Below are positions 9,535-17,694 of a stretch of DNA of 35,589 nt, one piece after another (position 1 is the stretch's first letter; the number at the start of each line of letters is the position of its first letter). This DNA comes from CAYMUR01 sp964393615 (GTDB lineage Bacteria > Planctomycetota > Planctomycetia > Pirellulales > Pirellulaceae), in the NCBI GenBank assembly GCA_964393615.1, contig CAYMUR010000053.1:1-35589 (forward strand). Reading direction: 5' to 3'. A program made the position numbers and the translations under genes. The notes under the pieces were generated by a model, which saw only the letters and a program-made list of their open reading frames with translations, searched no databases and was not told the origin of the DNA.

Positions 9535-9820
9535 TATACTTTAGTTTCTCTTTTCCGCAATTTCCAATAGGCTGGGTGGATTGGTTTTGGGTAAGCTTAC
9601 TGCCAACAATAGGGAAGGTACAATTTCTCTTTCAGGTGATAAACAACCGCGTGATGCAACTTGTGGCCGTGCCAACTGCGATGCCCAGTTGGTTTTCTGC
9701 GCCTTCTCGGCTTGGCCTGATTCCTCACCGGCGCGGTGAGTATTTCAAGCTGCGCACAGCGAATGAACGGAATGTACAGAGCTCTGGGGAGATAAGTGCC
9801 TTTGCATTCGTTTTTTTTTA
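9535..9820 (+). ncRNA. Candidate structured small RNA (unidentified)
   Basis: This non-coding stretch has the parts of a free-standing RNA gene. A TATACT -10 box lies at 9535-9540, though its -35 is poor. Two perfect 7-bp hairpins follow: CCAACTG/CAGTTGG at 9672-9692 (loop of seven) and CTCACCG/CGGTGAG at 9724-9740 (loop of three). It ends with a terminator-like stem running into nine T (9811-9819). Small palindromes such as GTAAGCTTAC also occur. I cannot match it to RNase P RNA, tmRNA, SRP RNA or 6S RNA. It sits between the divergent DUF1080 gene and tRNA-Phe. Transcription is an inference; the hairpins are seen directly. Confidence 0.3.
9758..9819 (+). terminator. Terminator-like stem with U-tract
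   Basis: AGCGAATG (9758-9765) pairs with CATTCGTT (9805-9812), eight pairs with one G-U, and runs into nine T. The 39-base loop, which includes the palindrome CAGAGCTCTG, is long for a standard terminator, so confidence is limited. Confidence 0.35.
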
Positions 9821-10511
9821 ACATGCAAGCAATCGCTGGCTTGCAGGTCCACAAATTGCCGCTCAAATTGGATCTCATATTGGTCCTGTCATCGACGTTT
9901 TATGAAAAATTGGCAGCCAATATTTGGACGAGAAATGGGGAAATAGAGTCCACTGGTTTTCCGAGGGGTGGAGAGCATGTCTACCATGTTAACGGGAATC
10001 GGGAATTTGTTGGGATGAGTCGCAGACCGGCATGCGGCCGGTTGCGGCGAATTGGTGGCCCTGACAGGAACGATCTCCCTTCGAAGCTAGGCAGCGTCAT
10101 GTTGCTTCTGTTTGAGTGGCGGAACATACGGGTGGAAGTTATTGGAAAAACGTGACTCAGAAGTTTGAGGACAAATTATCCTGCAGGCGCCACGGCTTAG
10201 AAGCTACCCTCTAAATTACGTCTTTTTCCTAAAGGTACTTGGTCATGGCGGATTTTCACCCACGGATAAATTTGAAGTCCGTAATGTTTACGGCCGATTT
10301 TCTGGTAGAGCAACCTGCTGAAAAGAATACCAATAGCGAGAAAAACTAGCACAACATGTGGCCGAGAATTTCCGGGATATTCGTCCGGGAGTCGATTTGA
10401 TATAATTACCAACCTCAGTACTGTTTTTTCAATTTGTCAGTATTTAACCCTGTGTTTTGACTCCGATTCAGCATTGTGAAAATGGGTTCAAACCAGCGGT
10501 AAAACAACTTT
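9821..10511. other. Intergenic region upstream of tRNA-Phe
   Basis: About 690 bases without a supportable gene. A minus-strand frame at 10197-10412 encodes one hydrophobic segment (VVLVFLAIGILF) but has only TTG/GTG starts and no good ribosome binding site, so it is not called. No clear promoter for the tRNA was found. Confidence 0.45.
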
Positions 10512-10584
<73 letters not shown>

Positions 10585-10599
10585 CTTAAAACACAGGCA

Positions 10600-10633
10600 G
10601 TCAGAGAGGCACAGAAAAAATCTGACAGTTTTT
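10600..10633 (+). terminator. Likely terminator of tRNA-Phe
   Basis: GTCAGA (10600-10605) pairs with TCTGAC (10621-10626); AG and five T follow. It lies 16 bases beyond the tRNA. Confidence 0.45.
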
Positions 10634-10657
10634 GCAGGGTTTTTCTAGAACGTGAAA

Positions 10658-10692
10658 AGCGAACAACGAGATTCTGGAGGGGGTTGTTCGCT
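10658..10692. repeat. Perfect 10-bp inverted repeat
   Basis: AGCGAACAAC (10658-10667) and GTTGTTCGCT (10683-10692) are exact reverse complements around a 15-base loop that contains GGAGGGG. No T-run follows on either strand, so it is not a standard terminator. It may be an operator, a processing site or a repeat-family hairpin. Confidence 0.5.
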
Positions 10693-11934
10693 ACCATGGT
10701 CTTACTTTCCGCCCCGTCGTTGCTAATGGGCAATCATTGGCTTGAAGTGGTGCGTTGACACGATTTTTTTTGAATCTTCTACGTTGCTTGCTTTTTCGCC
10801 AAGCAAGGCACTATTTTGGTGGCCGGGTTGTGAACGAAAAACGTAGATTTGCGCGGTGGAAAATGAGGTTTCCCCTGGCATGGCAGGACCACTCGTTGTG
10901 TTGTTGGGTGGCGGACTGGAAAACGTAGAGGTCGGCACCAACTTGGTGGGCGAGGGCCGTCGAAATGATAGTGGGTACTGCTTTCATTAATTTATAGGTA
11001 TTCGTGTTGTTCAAGAATTCCCAGGCTGTACGAAAGAGTCCGCGTTCTGATGAGGCCTTAAGCGAAATTGTCAGCTGAGTGTGTTGCCGAGATTTCTGCC
11101 GTGCATTCGACGTGGCAATAAAAATCGTGTCCGCACGTGTCTTTTTGGAGTGGTCGGAAGTCCACAGCCGTTAGCCGTTTTGAGATTTGTTTAGCAGTTT
11201 TCGAAATGAGGTGGCAGGCACTCGGCTGCGCCACCGTCGAGTACTTTGGTAGGCTGACACCGTTCGGCTGGGAATTCTCTCCGGCGGTGGCACATTGGCT
11301 GTGTGGTCAGCCTGACAGAGCCAACTGGCAAATTTCCGGTTGCAGGCATATGCTCCTGATTGAGAAATGTAAAATTGATGTTGCTCACCACTAAAACCTC
11401 TGACCTTTGGTACGAAACGGCAATCACATCCATTGAAAAGACGTAATGGCCGTGGTGGTGGTTTTTTTGGAAAGTTTGTTCTTGGTTGATATTCGAATCG
11501 AACGGTTTGTTTTTATCAGGTGATCTGGGACTTTTTGTTGAGAGCAGGGAAGTGTTTCGTGAAGAGGCGGTCCAGTTCGCTGTCGAAAAAATGTCTTCAT
11601 TCGAAATGCCCCAGTAATTTTCAATAACGGAAATTAGTGGCTCTCTCTGCTGGTTTTAGAGAACACTTTTCTATCGCGAATACAGTTTCGATTTTCATCA
11701 TTAGAAATTTCAGGTGGAAATGAAAAGTTTAATGACGAAGACATGTGATACGAGAGCCGGCTGGATGTATCGTGCTGTGGTTGATACAATAATGCGTGCA
11801 TTTGGGCGGGGCCCTGGCATGAGATTTCGTCAAGCTCTTGAATCCGCGGTTGTTGACTTTCAAGGCGGCTGGAAGGGTTGGGGGAAACGTTTGTGGATAA
11901 TCCATGTTGAGAAAAGACTTTAGGTGTCTTTTTG
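10693..11934. other. Long non-coding region before queC
   Basis: About 1.24 kb in which I find no supportable gene on either strand. Frames up to about 110 codons lack protein character and conserved motifs. A small stem (TGTATC/GATACA) occurs near 11766-11787. No preQ1 riboswitch motif is seen upstream of queC. The stretch may be degraded coding sequence or carry unrecognised RNAs. Confidence 0.45.
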
Positions 11935-12612
11935 ATGACCGGTTTGCTTTTTAGTGGAGGGTTGGACAGCACGATTTTGCTGCACCAACTTCTTTGTAAA
12001 GGTCGGGAAGTACAGCCAATTTATGTCCGTGCTGGCCTGGGCTGGGAGTCCGTAGAATTTGCAGCGGCTGAACGTGTTGTGAATGATTTGCGTTCATCGC
12101 AACGTTCATCGCAGCTTAGTTCTCTGGTAACACTACAGATGCCAGTACGAGATTTATATGCAGCCCATTGGAGCATGACGGGAAATGGTGTTCCCGGAAG
12201 TAATACTACGGATGAGGCTGTGTACCTTCCGGGACGCAACGGTTTATTAGTTTACAAAGCAGGGCTCTGGTGCCAGTTGCATGGTGTTGACCGATTAGCG
12301 CTTGCCGTGTTGTCGGAGAATCCCTTTCGAGACGCAAAGGTTGAATTTTTTCAGAGTTTAGAAGAAACTTTGAATGCAGGCATGATGCCAGCGATTGAGA
12401 TAATGCGTCCATTTGCACATCTTTCGAAGCAGCAGATCATGAAACAGGCAGCTGGCTGTCCCCTCCATTTAACTTTTTCTTGCCTGGCACCTTCGGGTGA
12501 TTTACACTGTGGCGATTGCAATAAATGTGCCGAACGTAAATCCGCCTTTCAGCAGGCGGGCCGGGCTGATCACACGACCTATGCGATGGATGACGTAGTA
12601 TGTACCAAGTAA
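11935..12612 (+). CDS. queC: 7-cyano-7-deazaguanine synthase (QueC)
   Basis: A 225-residue protein of the QueC/ExsB family, which converts 7-carboxy-7-deazaguanine to preQ0 using ATP and ammonia in the queuosine precursor pathway. The PP-loop ATP-binding motif SGGLDST is at the N-terminus, the LPGRNGLL segment is in the middle, and the C-terminal zinc site is present as SCLAPSGDLHCGDCNKC, with four cysteines. Length is close to E. coli QueC. ATG 11935 is preferred over the TTG directly before it. The next gene, queD, begins inside the last 13 bases, so the pair is translationally coupled. queE and queF are not in the window. Confidence 0.92.
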   Translation: MTGLLFSGGLDSTILLHQLLCKGREVQPIYVRAGLGWESVEFAAAERVVNDLRSSQRSSQLSSLVTLQMPVRDLYAAHWSMTGNGVPGSNTTDEAVYLPGRNGLLVYKAGLWCQLHGVDRLALAVLSENPFRDAKVEFFQSLEETLNAGMMPAIEIMRPFAHLSKQQIMKQAAGCPLHLTFSCLAPSGDLHCGDCNKCAERKSAFQQAGRADHTTYAMDDVVCTK

Positions 12613-13001
12613 CTCGACAAATTGATTTCTGCTATGGACACCGACTTTTAAATTATGAGGGCAAATGCAAATACTTACATGGCCACAATGGCCGCGCCGT
12701 CATTACAATCGAGTCGAATGAACTTGACGACCGTGGCATGGTATTGGATTTTACAGATATCAAAAAAGTCGTTAGTGAATGGATCGACGTTACCTTAGAC
12801 CACCGTATGTTGTTGCGACATGATGATCCTGCAGTACCTTTTTTGCAGGATCTTGGTGAGCCAATCCATTTGTTGGAGACAAATCCGACCGCTGAAAACA
12901 TTGCTCGTCTGATTTTTGAATTTACGGCGAAAAGTGGTTTTCCGATTGTAAAGTGCCAACTTTGGGAAACTCCACGTTGTTATGCCAGTTATCATCCTTG
13001 A
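12600..13001 (+). CDS. queD: 6-carboxytetrahydropterin synthase (QueD)
   Basis: A 133-residue member of the 6-pyruvoyl-tetrahydropterin synthase / QueD family, which makes 6-carboxy-5,6,7,8-tetrahydropterin from dihydroneopterin triphosphate, the first committed step toward preQ0. Zinc ligands are visible as FCYGHRL and YLHGHNG. A cysteine at the catalytic place lies just before them (EGKCKYLHGH), and the pterin-binding glutamate is in LWETP near the C-terminus. PTAENIA is also typical. It overlaps queC by 13 bases. No terminator with a U-tract follows on the plus strand. Confidence 0.93.
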   Translation: MYQVTRQIDFCYGHRLLNYEGKCKYLHGHNGRAVITIESNELDDRGMVLDFTDIKKVVSEWIDVTLDHRMLLRHDDPAVPFLQDLGEPIHLLETNPTAENIARLIFEFTAKSGFPIVKCQLWETPRCYASYHP

Positions 13002-13031
13002 TCGGTTTTGGCCTCATGGCGAGTGGGATGT

Positions 13032-13059
13032 TTGTCGTGTTATAGGGTTGGGCTACAAT
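13032..13059 (+). promoter_or_regulatory. Possible promoter after queD
   Basis: TTGTCG (13032-13037) and TACAAT (13054-13059), with a 16-base spacer, resemble sigma-70 boxes. A transcript from here would run into the hairpin region at 13264-13314 and toward the ExbB-like operon. Confidence 0.3.
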
Positions 13060-13586
13060 GTGGATGCAATGAGCTTTTTCGGTAATTCATCGCCGGTACG
13101 GAAACAGGTGCGTTTTTCTGAGTTTCTCTTTTGTGGTGCGACAGCTGCTCTAAGTAAAAGAGTTGCAACCAGCTAGTCTGAATGCATGCATTGCTGAGAC
13201 GAGCGGTGCAAATGTTACCGAAGCAGGCACAAATTCTCGGACCTTGGGAACCTGTTTATCAGACGGGCTAAAAAATAAGCCCGACCGGTCCGAAATTCAG
13301 ACCGTTGTCGGGCTAGAGTCCCCCCTGGGAATACGCACTTTTAGTGTGCCGGAGATCTTATAATGTCTGATGAATGGGCAATGCTGCAAGATATCGGCCG
13401 GGGGGCTCGGTAACTTTGGCAATTTTTGCCGGTTGAGCGATGGATTCCTCGTACAAGTCGTGGCTGGGGCCTGTTAATGGGGCTTTTTACCAGATTCGCT
13501 GATTAAACTGTGACGATAAATCCGATTCTGAGGACTAGGTGTAGAATCGGCAACTATCCCACTTGCGATGGGAAAGGAATTTCATC
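13060..13586. other. Leader region of the ExbB-like operon
   Basis: About 530 bases without a gene. It holds the hairpin element listed separately and a TATAAT (13359-13364) lacking a good -35 box. A 16-codon frame begins at 13363 but has no clear ribosome binding site. Confidence 0.45.
13264..13314. promoter_or_regulatory. Two mutually exclusive hairpins / minus-strand terminator
   Basis: Arm b, AGCCCGAC (13278-13285), can pair upstream with CGGGCT (13264-13269) or downstream with GTCGGGCT (13307-13314). In the second fold an inner stem CGGTC/GACCG (13286-13290 with 13300-13304) extends the helix to 13 pairs. Read on the minus strand, the long hairpin is followed by TTATTTTTTA and looks like an intrinsic terminator. 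Read on the plus strand it has no U-tract, and the alternative folds resemble an attenuator-like switch. No gene needing a minus-strand terminator is close by. Confidence 0.5.
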
Positions 13587-14936
13587 GTGGACCGAGTTAA
13601 GACGCGAGGATTTTTTGCGACGGTGCTAGCCAATTTAGGGTGGCCTTTGGGTTGGGGCTTGCTGTTGTGGTTGGGCTTCTACACCCTTATTCACCAGGGA
13701 ATGATCGAGTCCAAGTTGCTGTTGCGCTATTTTGCTGGGCACCCAGTGGAATACCTGGAAGCTGCCATGTTTTTCGTTGGCTTGGCTGCTATCACGATTA
13801 AAATGTTTGGAATTCTAAGGCAATATGCTGTGTTGCCACGAATCGGACTCGGTCCAATTTTCACTGGTGGACAACCCGTTGAAGATTGTCAAGCGTTGCT
13901 CGAGCGATTGAACGAGACACGTTCTCGTGTGGGCCATTCCATCTTGGCCGACCGATTGGCGAGCGCATTAGAATACGTGCGAAGGAAGGGAGCGGCAGAT
14001 GGGTTGGACGACCAGTTAAAATATCTTGCTGAAACCGACGCAATTCGAATTCAGGAAGGAAATGGTCTGGTACGGATCATCATCTGGGCAACGCCGATGT
14101 TAGGTTTTCTTGGTACAGTGATCGGCATTACGCTCGCTCTTGGTGGACTCAGTCCGCAGATGCTCGTGGATACACCGGAACAGGCGATGGAAGGTTTGCT
14201 TGCCGGCCTGAGTGTAGCATTTGATACAACGGCACTGGCATTAACACTGTCGTTGATACTCATGTTTTGCATGTTTTTGGGTGACCAATTCGAGAGTCAG
14301 ATTTTAGCAGCGGTTGATGCCCGGTCTGACGAAGAGCTGGTAGGGAGATTTCAGCAATATGGTGGAGGCAACGATCCACAATTGGCATCAGTTCGCCAGA
14401 TGGCGGACACTGTTATTAAATCAAGTGAAGTATTGCTGGCGAGGCAGACAGAATTGTGGCGGTCAACGATTGACGATGCCCATCAACATTGGTCACGGCT
14501 CATCGATACAACAGGAAATCAGTTCCAAGCAGCGCTGAGCAATTCGTTGTCGCAATCACTTCAGGTACATGCCCAGCAGTTAAGTCATGCTGAACTCGTT
14601 CTGGCCGAAAAAAATCAAGAGCATTGGAATCGTATCTCACGAGAATTGAATCAATGTGCGTCAAGCACTCAGGCTCAACAAGCAGAAACTACCAAGCAAA
14701 CGACGGTGTTACGTGAAATTGTGTCGGCAACCGGGAATGTCGTCACACTGGAGAAAGCACTCAATGACAACCTGAAGTCCCTAGCGGGGTCGAAAAATTT
14801 TGAGGAAACCGTGATGAGTCTAGCAGCAACGATTCATTTGCTGAACGCTCGTCTAATGGGAGGTGACAGTAGTCCGCAGATTGATTTGAGGCAATCAGCT
14901 TCATCCGATTCGGGTTCAAAAGGTCGTGCGGCATGA
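13587..14936 (+). CDS. MotA/TolQ/ExbB proton-channel family protein
   Basis: A 449-residue inner-membrane protein. Predicted helices are near residues 17-35, 56-76, 162-187 and 203-231. The last two carry the MotA/TolQ/ExbB domain, seen as TPMLGFLGTVIGITLALGG (169-187) and LLAGLSVAFDTTALALTLS (204-222), with the polar Thr/Asp residues expected in the channel lining. A C-terminal extension of about 200 residues is Gln/His-rich and probably coiled coil, unlike the shorter E. coli ExbB/TolQ. GTG 13587 is chosen because AAGGA lies about 9 bases before it; a TTG at 13563 is less likely. The stop overlaps the next start by four bases. The two following single-span proteins are its likely ExbD/TolR-like partners; what the complex drives is unknown. 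Confidence 0.85.
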   Translation: MDRVKTRGFFATVLANLGWPLGWGLLLWLGFYTLIHQGMIESKLLLRYFAGHPVEYLEAAMFFVGLAAITIKMFGILRQYAVLPRIGLGPIFTGGQPVEDCQALLERLNETRSRVGHSILADRLASALEYVRRKGAADGLDDQLKYLAETDAIRIQEGNGLVRIIIWATPMLGFLGTVIGITLALGGLSPQMLVDTPEQAMEGLLAGLSVAFDTTALALTLSLILMFCMFLGDQFESQILAAVDARSDEELVGRFQQYGGGNDPQLASVRQMADTVIKSSEVLLARQTELWRSTIDDAHQHWSRLIDTTGNQFQAALSNSLSQSLQVHAQQLSHAELVLAEKNQEHWNRISRELNQCASSTQAQQAETTKQTTVLREIVSATGNVVTLEKALNDNLKSLAGSKNFEETVMSLAATIHLLNARLMGGDSSPQIDLRQSASSDSGSKGRAA

Positions 14937-16555
14937 GACAGCAACGACGCTGCAAAAAAATTCCCAATGTCTCTTTGTTTCCATTTCTGGCCGTCCTTAT
15001 CTGTACAATGGGTGCTCTGGTTGTGCTGCTGGTGATTGTCGTGCAACAGGCCCGGGTGGAAGCAAATGTAGTGACAGACGAGCAGCTTGAGGCCCAAACG
15101 GAAAATCACCAGTGGGCTGTCGAAGACGCTGAGTGGCGATTGGAGATGCTCAGCGAATCACGTCGTGAAATACAAGGCCAGCTGGAGGAGGAACGGTTGC
15201 ATCTGGCTGGAATCGAAGATCATATCAGACAACTGAAACAGGAATTGAAAGCGTTGCGGAAGCAAGCACGTTTGTTGAAGAAACCGCTTGATTCGACGCA
15301 GGCCGAGCGTGCTTTGCTGGAACGCCAGCTGAGCCAGTTGCGAAAAGAGATCAAACACCGTCAGGGTCAGCTCGCGTCACTGCAGAGCCAGGCGGCTCAG
15401 CACGAGCGGTCGTATTCTATCTTGGCCTACGAAGGCGAGCATGGGACACGGCGCCGACCGATTTTCATTGAATGCTTATCCGATCGTGTTGTATTGCAAC
15501 CCGAGGAAATTGTTTTGACAGCAGAGGACTTTGCCGGACCGCAAGGGCCGGGTAACCCGCTTGCTTCATCACTTAGGGCAATTCGGGAATATCTGAATCA
15601 ATATGATCCAGATGCCAGCCAGGGTGAACCTTATCCCTTGCTCATTATCCGACCACATGGTGCGGAGGCTTATTCTGCAGCTCGACGGGCAATGAAAACA
15701 TGGGATGCGGAGTTTGGTTATGAGCTGCTTGATGCGGAAACAATACTTCAGTTTCCACCGCCGGATCCAGCATTAGCTCAACGATTGCAGCGCACGATTG
15801 ATGAGGCTCGAAGACGGCGATTTTTTCTGGCAAAGGCAACCCCTAGTCGATTTGGTGGTGGTCATTTGTCCTCTGGATTGGTGTTGTCGCCGCATGGTGG
15901 ATTTGTAAAACAGGGTAGAGGTACCGGCGAGGGACTCGGTGGTGGTTGGCGGCAGAAATCGGGGTTTGCATTCGGTAATGCCGACGAGTCGGATGCAGAA
16001 AACAAGGTTCATCCTAACGATAATTCAGGAGAAGAGCTGGCGTTGTCCGAGAATTCGGTAAAGGGAGAAAAAAACGACCAACAAGCGAACGGACAGCATG
16101 GTAACAAGATGATCGGTGACAATGCTTCTCCTGGTTCGCCTGGAAATCGTGCTGCGGGAGAGAACGGTAATTCGATTTCTGCCTCGACCGGAACACCATC
16201 ACGGTCTAAATCGCGTGGCAAGGATTGGGGCTTGCCGGGTAAAACACCCGATGCGATTGGTTTTTCACGCCCCATCAGTGTTACCTGTTATTCCGACCGG
16301 TTGGTAATCCACGCTGAGCGCGGTGATGTCCGGCCCCCTCAGATTGTGAGGATTCAAGAAACAACTCATCAGGTCGTTGAAGAATTTATTTCGCAAGTCT
16401 GGACACACATGGAAGCGTGGGGCATTGCAGGACGTCAATCCTACTGGAAGCCTGTACTGGAAGTTACCGTCGAGCCTGGCGGAGAGCCACGTTTCCTGGA
16501 ATTACAGGAATTACTCGATTCAAGCGGTATTGACGTACAAAGGAAGAATCGATGA
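14933..16555 (+). CDS. Long ExbD/TolR-like single-span protein lacking the TM aspartate
   Basis: A 540-residue protein with one N-terminal transmembrane helix (about 14-38: SLFPFLAVLICTMGALVV onward). A long charged coiled coil follows (about 45-160), then an extracytoplasmic domain (173-290), a Gly/Ser/Asn-rich linker (305-440) and a second domain (445-535). The two domains start alike: RPIFIECLSDRVVLQPE (175-191) and RPISVTCYSDRLVIHAE (446-462). PLLIIRPHGAEAYSAARRAM (235-254) recalls the ExbD/TolR periplasmic fold. PFLA at 17-20 lines up with the ExbD PFID segment, but the proton-carrying Asp is replaced by Ala. ATGA overlaps tie it to both neighbours. The family assignment is an inference from topology and context. 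Confidence 0.75.
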   Translation: MRQQRRCKKIPNVSLFPFLAVLICTMGALVVLLVIVVQQARVEANVVTDEQLEAQTENHQWAVEDAEWRLEMLSESRREIQGQLEEERLHLAGIEDHIRQLKQELKALRKQARLLKKPLDSTQAERALLERQLSQLRKEIKHRQGQLASLQSQAAQHERSYSILAYEGEHGTRRRPIFIECLSDRVVLQPEEIVLTAEDFAGPQGPGNPLASSLRAIREYLNQYDPDASQGEPYPLLIIRPHGAEAYSAARRAMKTWDAEFGYELLDAETILQFPPPDPALAQRLQRTIDEARRRRFFLAKATPSRFGGGHLSSGLVLSPHGGFVKQGRGTGEGLGGGWRQKSGFAFGNADESDAENKVHPNDNSGEELALSENSVKGEKNDQQANGQHGNKMIGDNASPGSPGNRAAGENGNSISASTGTPSRSKSRGKDWGLPGKTPDAIGFSRPISVTCYSDRLVIHAERGDVRPPQIVRIQETTHQVVEEFISQVWTHMEAWGIAGRQSYWKPVLEVTVEPGGEPRFLELQELLDSSGIDVQRKNR

Positions 16556-17568
16556 GACGTTATCGCAATTCCGACGAATCGAACGATTCTGGTCAAGATT
16601 CATTTCTGGATATTGTTGCTAATCTCGTTGGAATTTTAATCATCCTTGTGATGGTAGTCGGTGTACGTGCCAAAGATGCGATGGTGGAAGCCGCAATTTC
16701 TTCGACGGACTCTGGTGTGGCCCAGGTTGATGTGAAGGCACCAAGGTCGATTGCAAAAGAGGTACAAACCGACATTCACGCAATTCAAGCCAAGCTCCGA
16801 GAAGTCCAAGCCGAATCGCAATTGCAGCTGGCTTACCGCCACCAACTTGCAGCTATTTCTGCCACTGTGAAACACCAATTGGAAAAATCTCGTGGAAAAC
16901 TGGATACGACGACACGCGAGCGATTGGATCTGAACCAAGAACTTTTCCAAATGCAGGGCCAGTTGCAAGATTTGGAGCGTGCCGAAGAAGTGTTACAGCG
17001 ACACCTGGAAGAACCGATTCCCCTGAAACATTTACCCACGCCATTGGCAAAAACGGTATTTGGAAAAGAAGTCCATTTTCAGCTCAAAGCGGGGCGCATC
17101 TGTTACGTACCGCTTACCGAATTTGTGGACCAATTGTCAGACGAATGGCAACAGAAGGTGTGGAAACTCAAAGATACAAATGAAATTGTCGAAATGGCTG
17201 GACCTATCCAGGGATTTCGCATGCAGTACGGTATTTCCAAGACGGTGACAGCCGTCAACACAAGGAGTGGTACCCAACGGCGGGAAATGGTTCATGTTTC
17301 GGGGTTCGTGTTGTTACCGGTGCGCGAAGATCTTGGCCAACCCCTTTCCGATGCACTTCAACCAAATTCCTCGTTCCGCCAGATTCTGTCAGGATATGAT
17401 CCACACCGGACAACTATTACCCTGTGGACTTACCCTGACAGTTTTGAAGCATTTCGTAAGGTGCGCGAAGAATTGTACGACTTGGGTTACAGCAGTGCCG
17501 GGCGTCCCATTCCCGAAGGTTATCCGATCGGAGGTTCTCCTAACGGTTCGCGGTCGGCTGCGCAGTGA
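16552..17568 (+). CDS. ExbD/TolR-like single-span protein with conserved TM aspartate
   Basis: A 338-residue protein with one N-terminal membrane helix, DSFLDIVANLVGILIILVMV (16-35). SFLD at 17-20 aligns with PFID of ExbD and PLLD of TolR, so Asp20 is in the position of the essential proton-carrying Asp. A coiled coil covers roughly residues 70-150, followed by a globular extracytoplasmic domain (about 155-320) ending in a Gly/Ser-rich tail. No recognised enzyme motif is seen. The start overlaps the preceding gene by four bases (ATGA). As the third gene of the operon it probably pairs with the 540-residue protein and the ExbB-like channel. It converges on the PAC2 gene 126 bases away. Confidence 0.75.
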   Translation: MRRYRNSDESNDSGQDSFLDIVANLVGILIILVMVVGVRAKDAMVEAAISSTDSGVAQVDVKAPRSIAKEVQTDIHAIQAKLREVQAESQLQLAYRHQLAAISATVKHQLEKSRGKLDTTTRERLDLNQELFQMQGQLQDLERAEEVLQRHLEEPIPLKHLPTPLAKTVFGKEVHFQLKAGRICYVPLTEFVDQLSDEWQQKVWKLKDTNEIVEMAGPIQGFRMQYGISKTVTAVNTRSGTQRREMVHVSGFVLLPVREDLGQPLSDALQPNSSFRQILSGYDPHRTTITLWTYPDSFEAFRKVREELYDLGYSSAGRPIPEGYPIGGSPNGSRSAAQ

Positions 17569-17694
17569 AATGACCAGTGTCGAGTCTAGCGCCGGGCGCA
17601 TGGAGATCGTGGCTTTTGCGAAACCTGCGGAAAGCCGTGTGGAGTGTTAACAGTGACACCAGAAACGTGTATTTATTCAGCAACGGTGTCTCAC

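Noticed and set aside
10197..10412. Small membrane protein on the minus strand
   Set aside because: One hydrophobic segment, but only TTG/GTG starts, no ribosome binding site and no neighbour to support it.
10837..10929. Direct repeat AAAACGTAGA
   Set aside because: Only ten bases are shared and the surroundings do not align; chance is sufficient.
11635..11934. preQ1 riboswitch upstream of queC
   Set aside because: No preQ1-type stem and A-rich tail could be found.
13363..13413. 16-codon leader peptide before the ExbB-like operon
   Set aside because: No Shine-Dalgarno sequence and no link to the hairpins, which lie upstream of it.
17569..17694. Bidirectional terminator between convergent genes
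   Set aside because: GACACC/GGTGTC can pair but the loop is long and no T-run follows on either strand.
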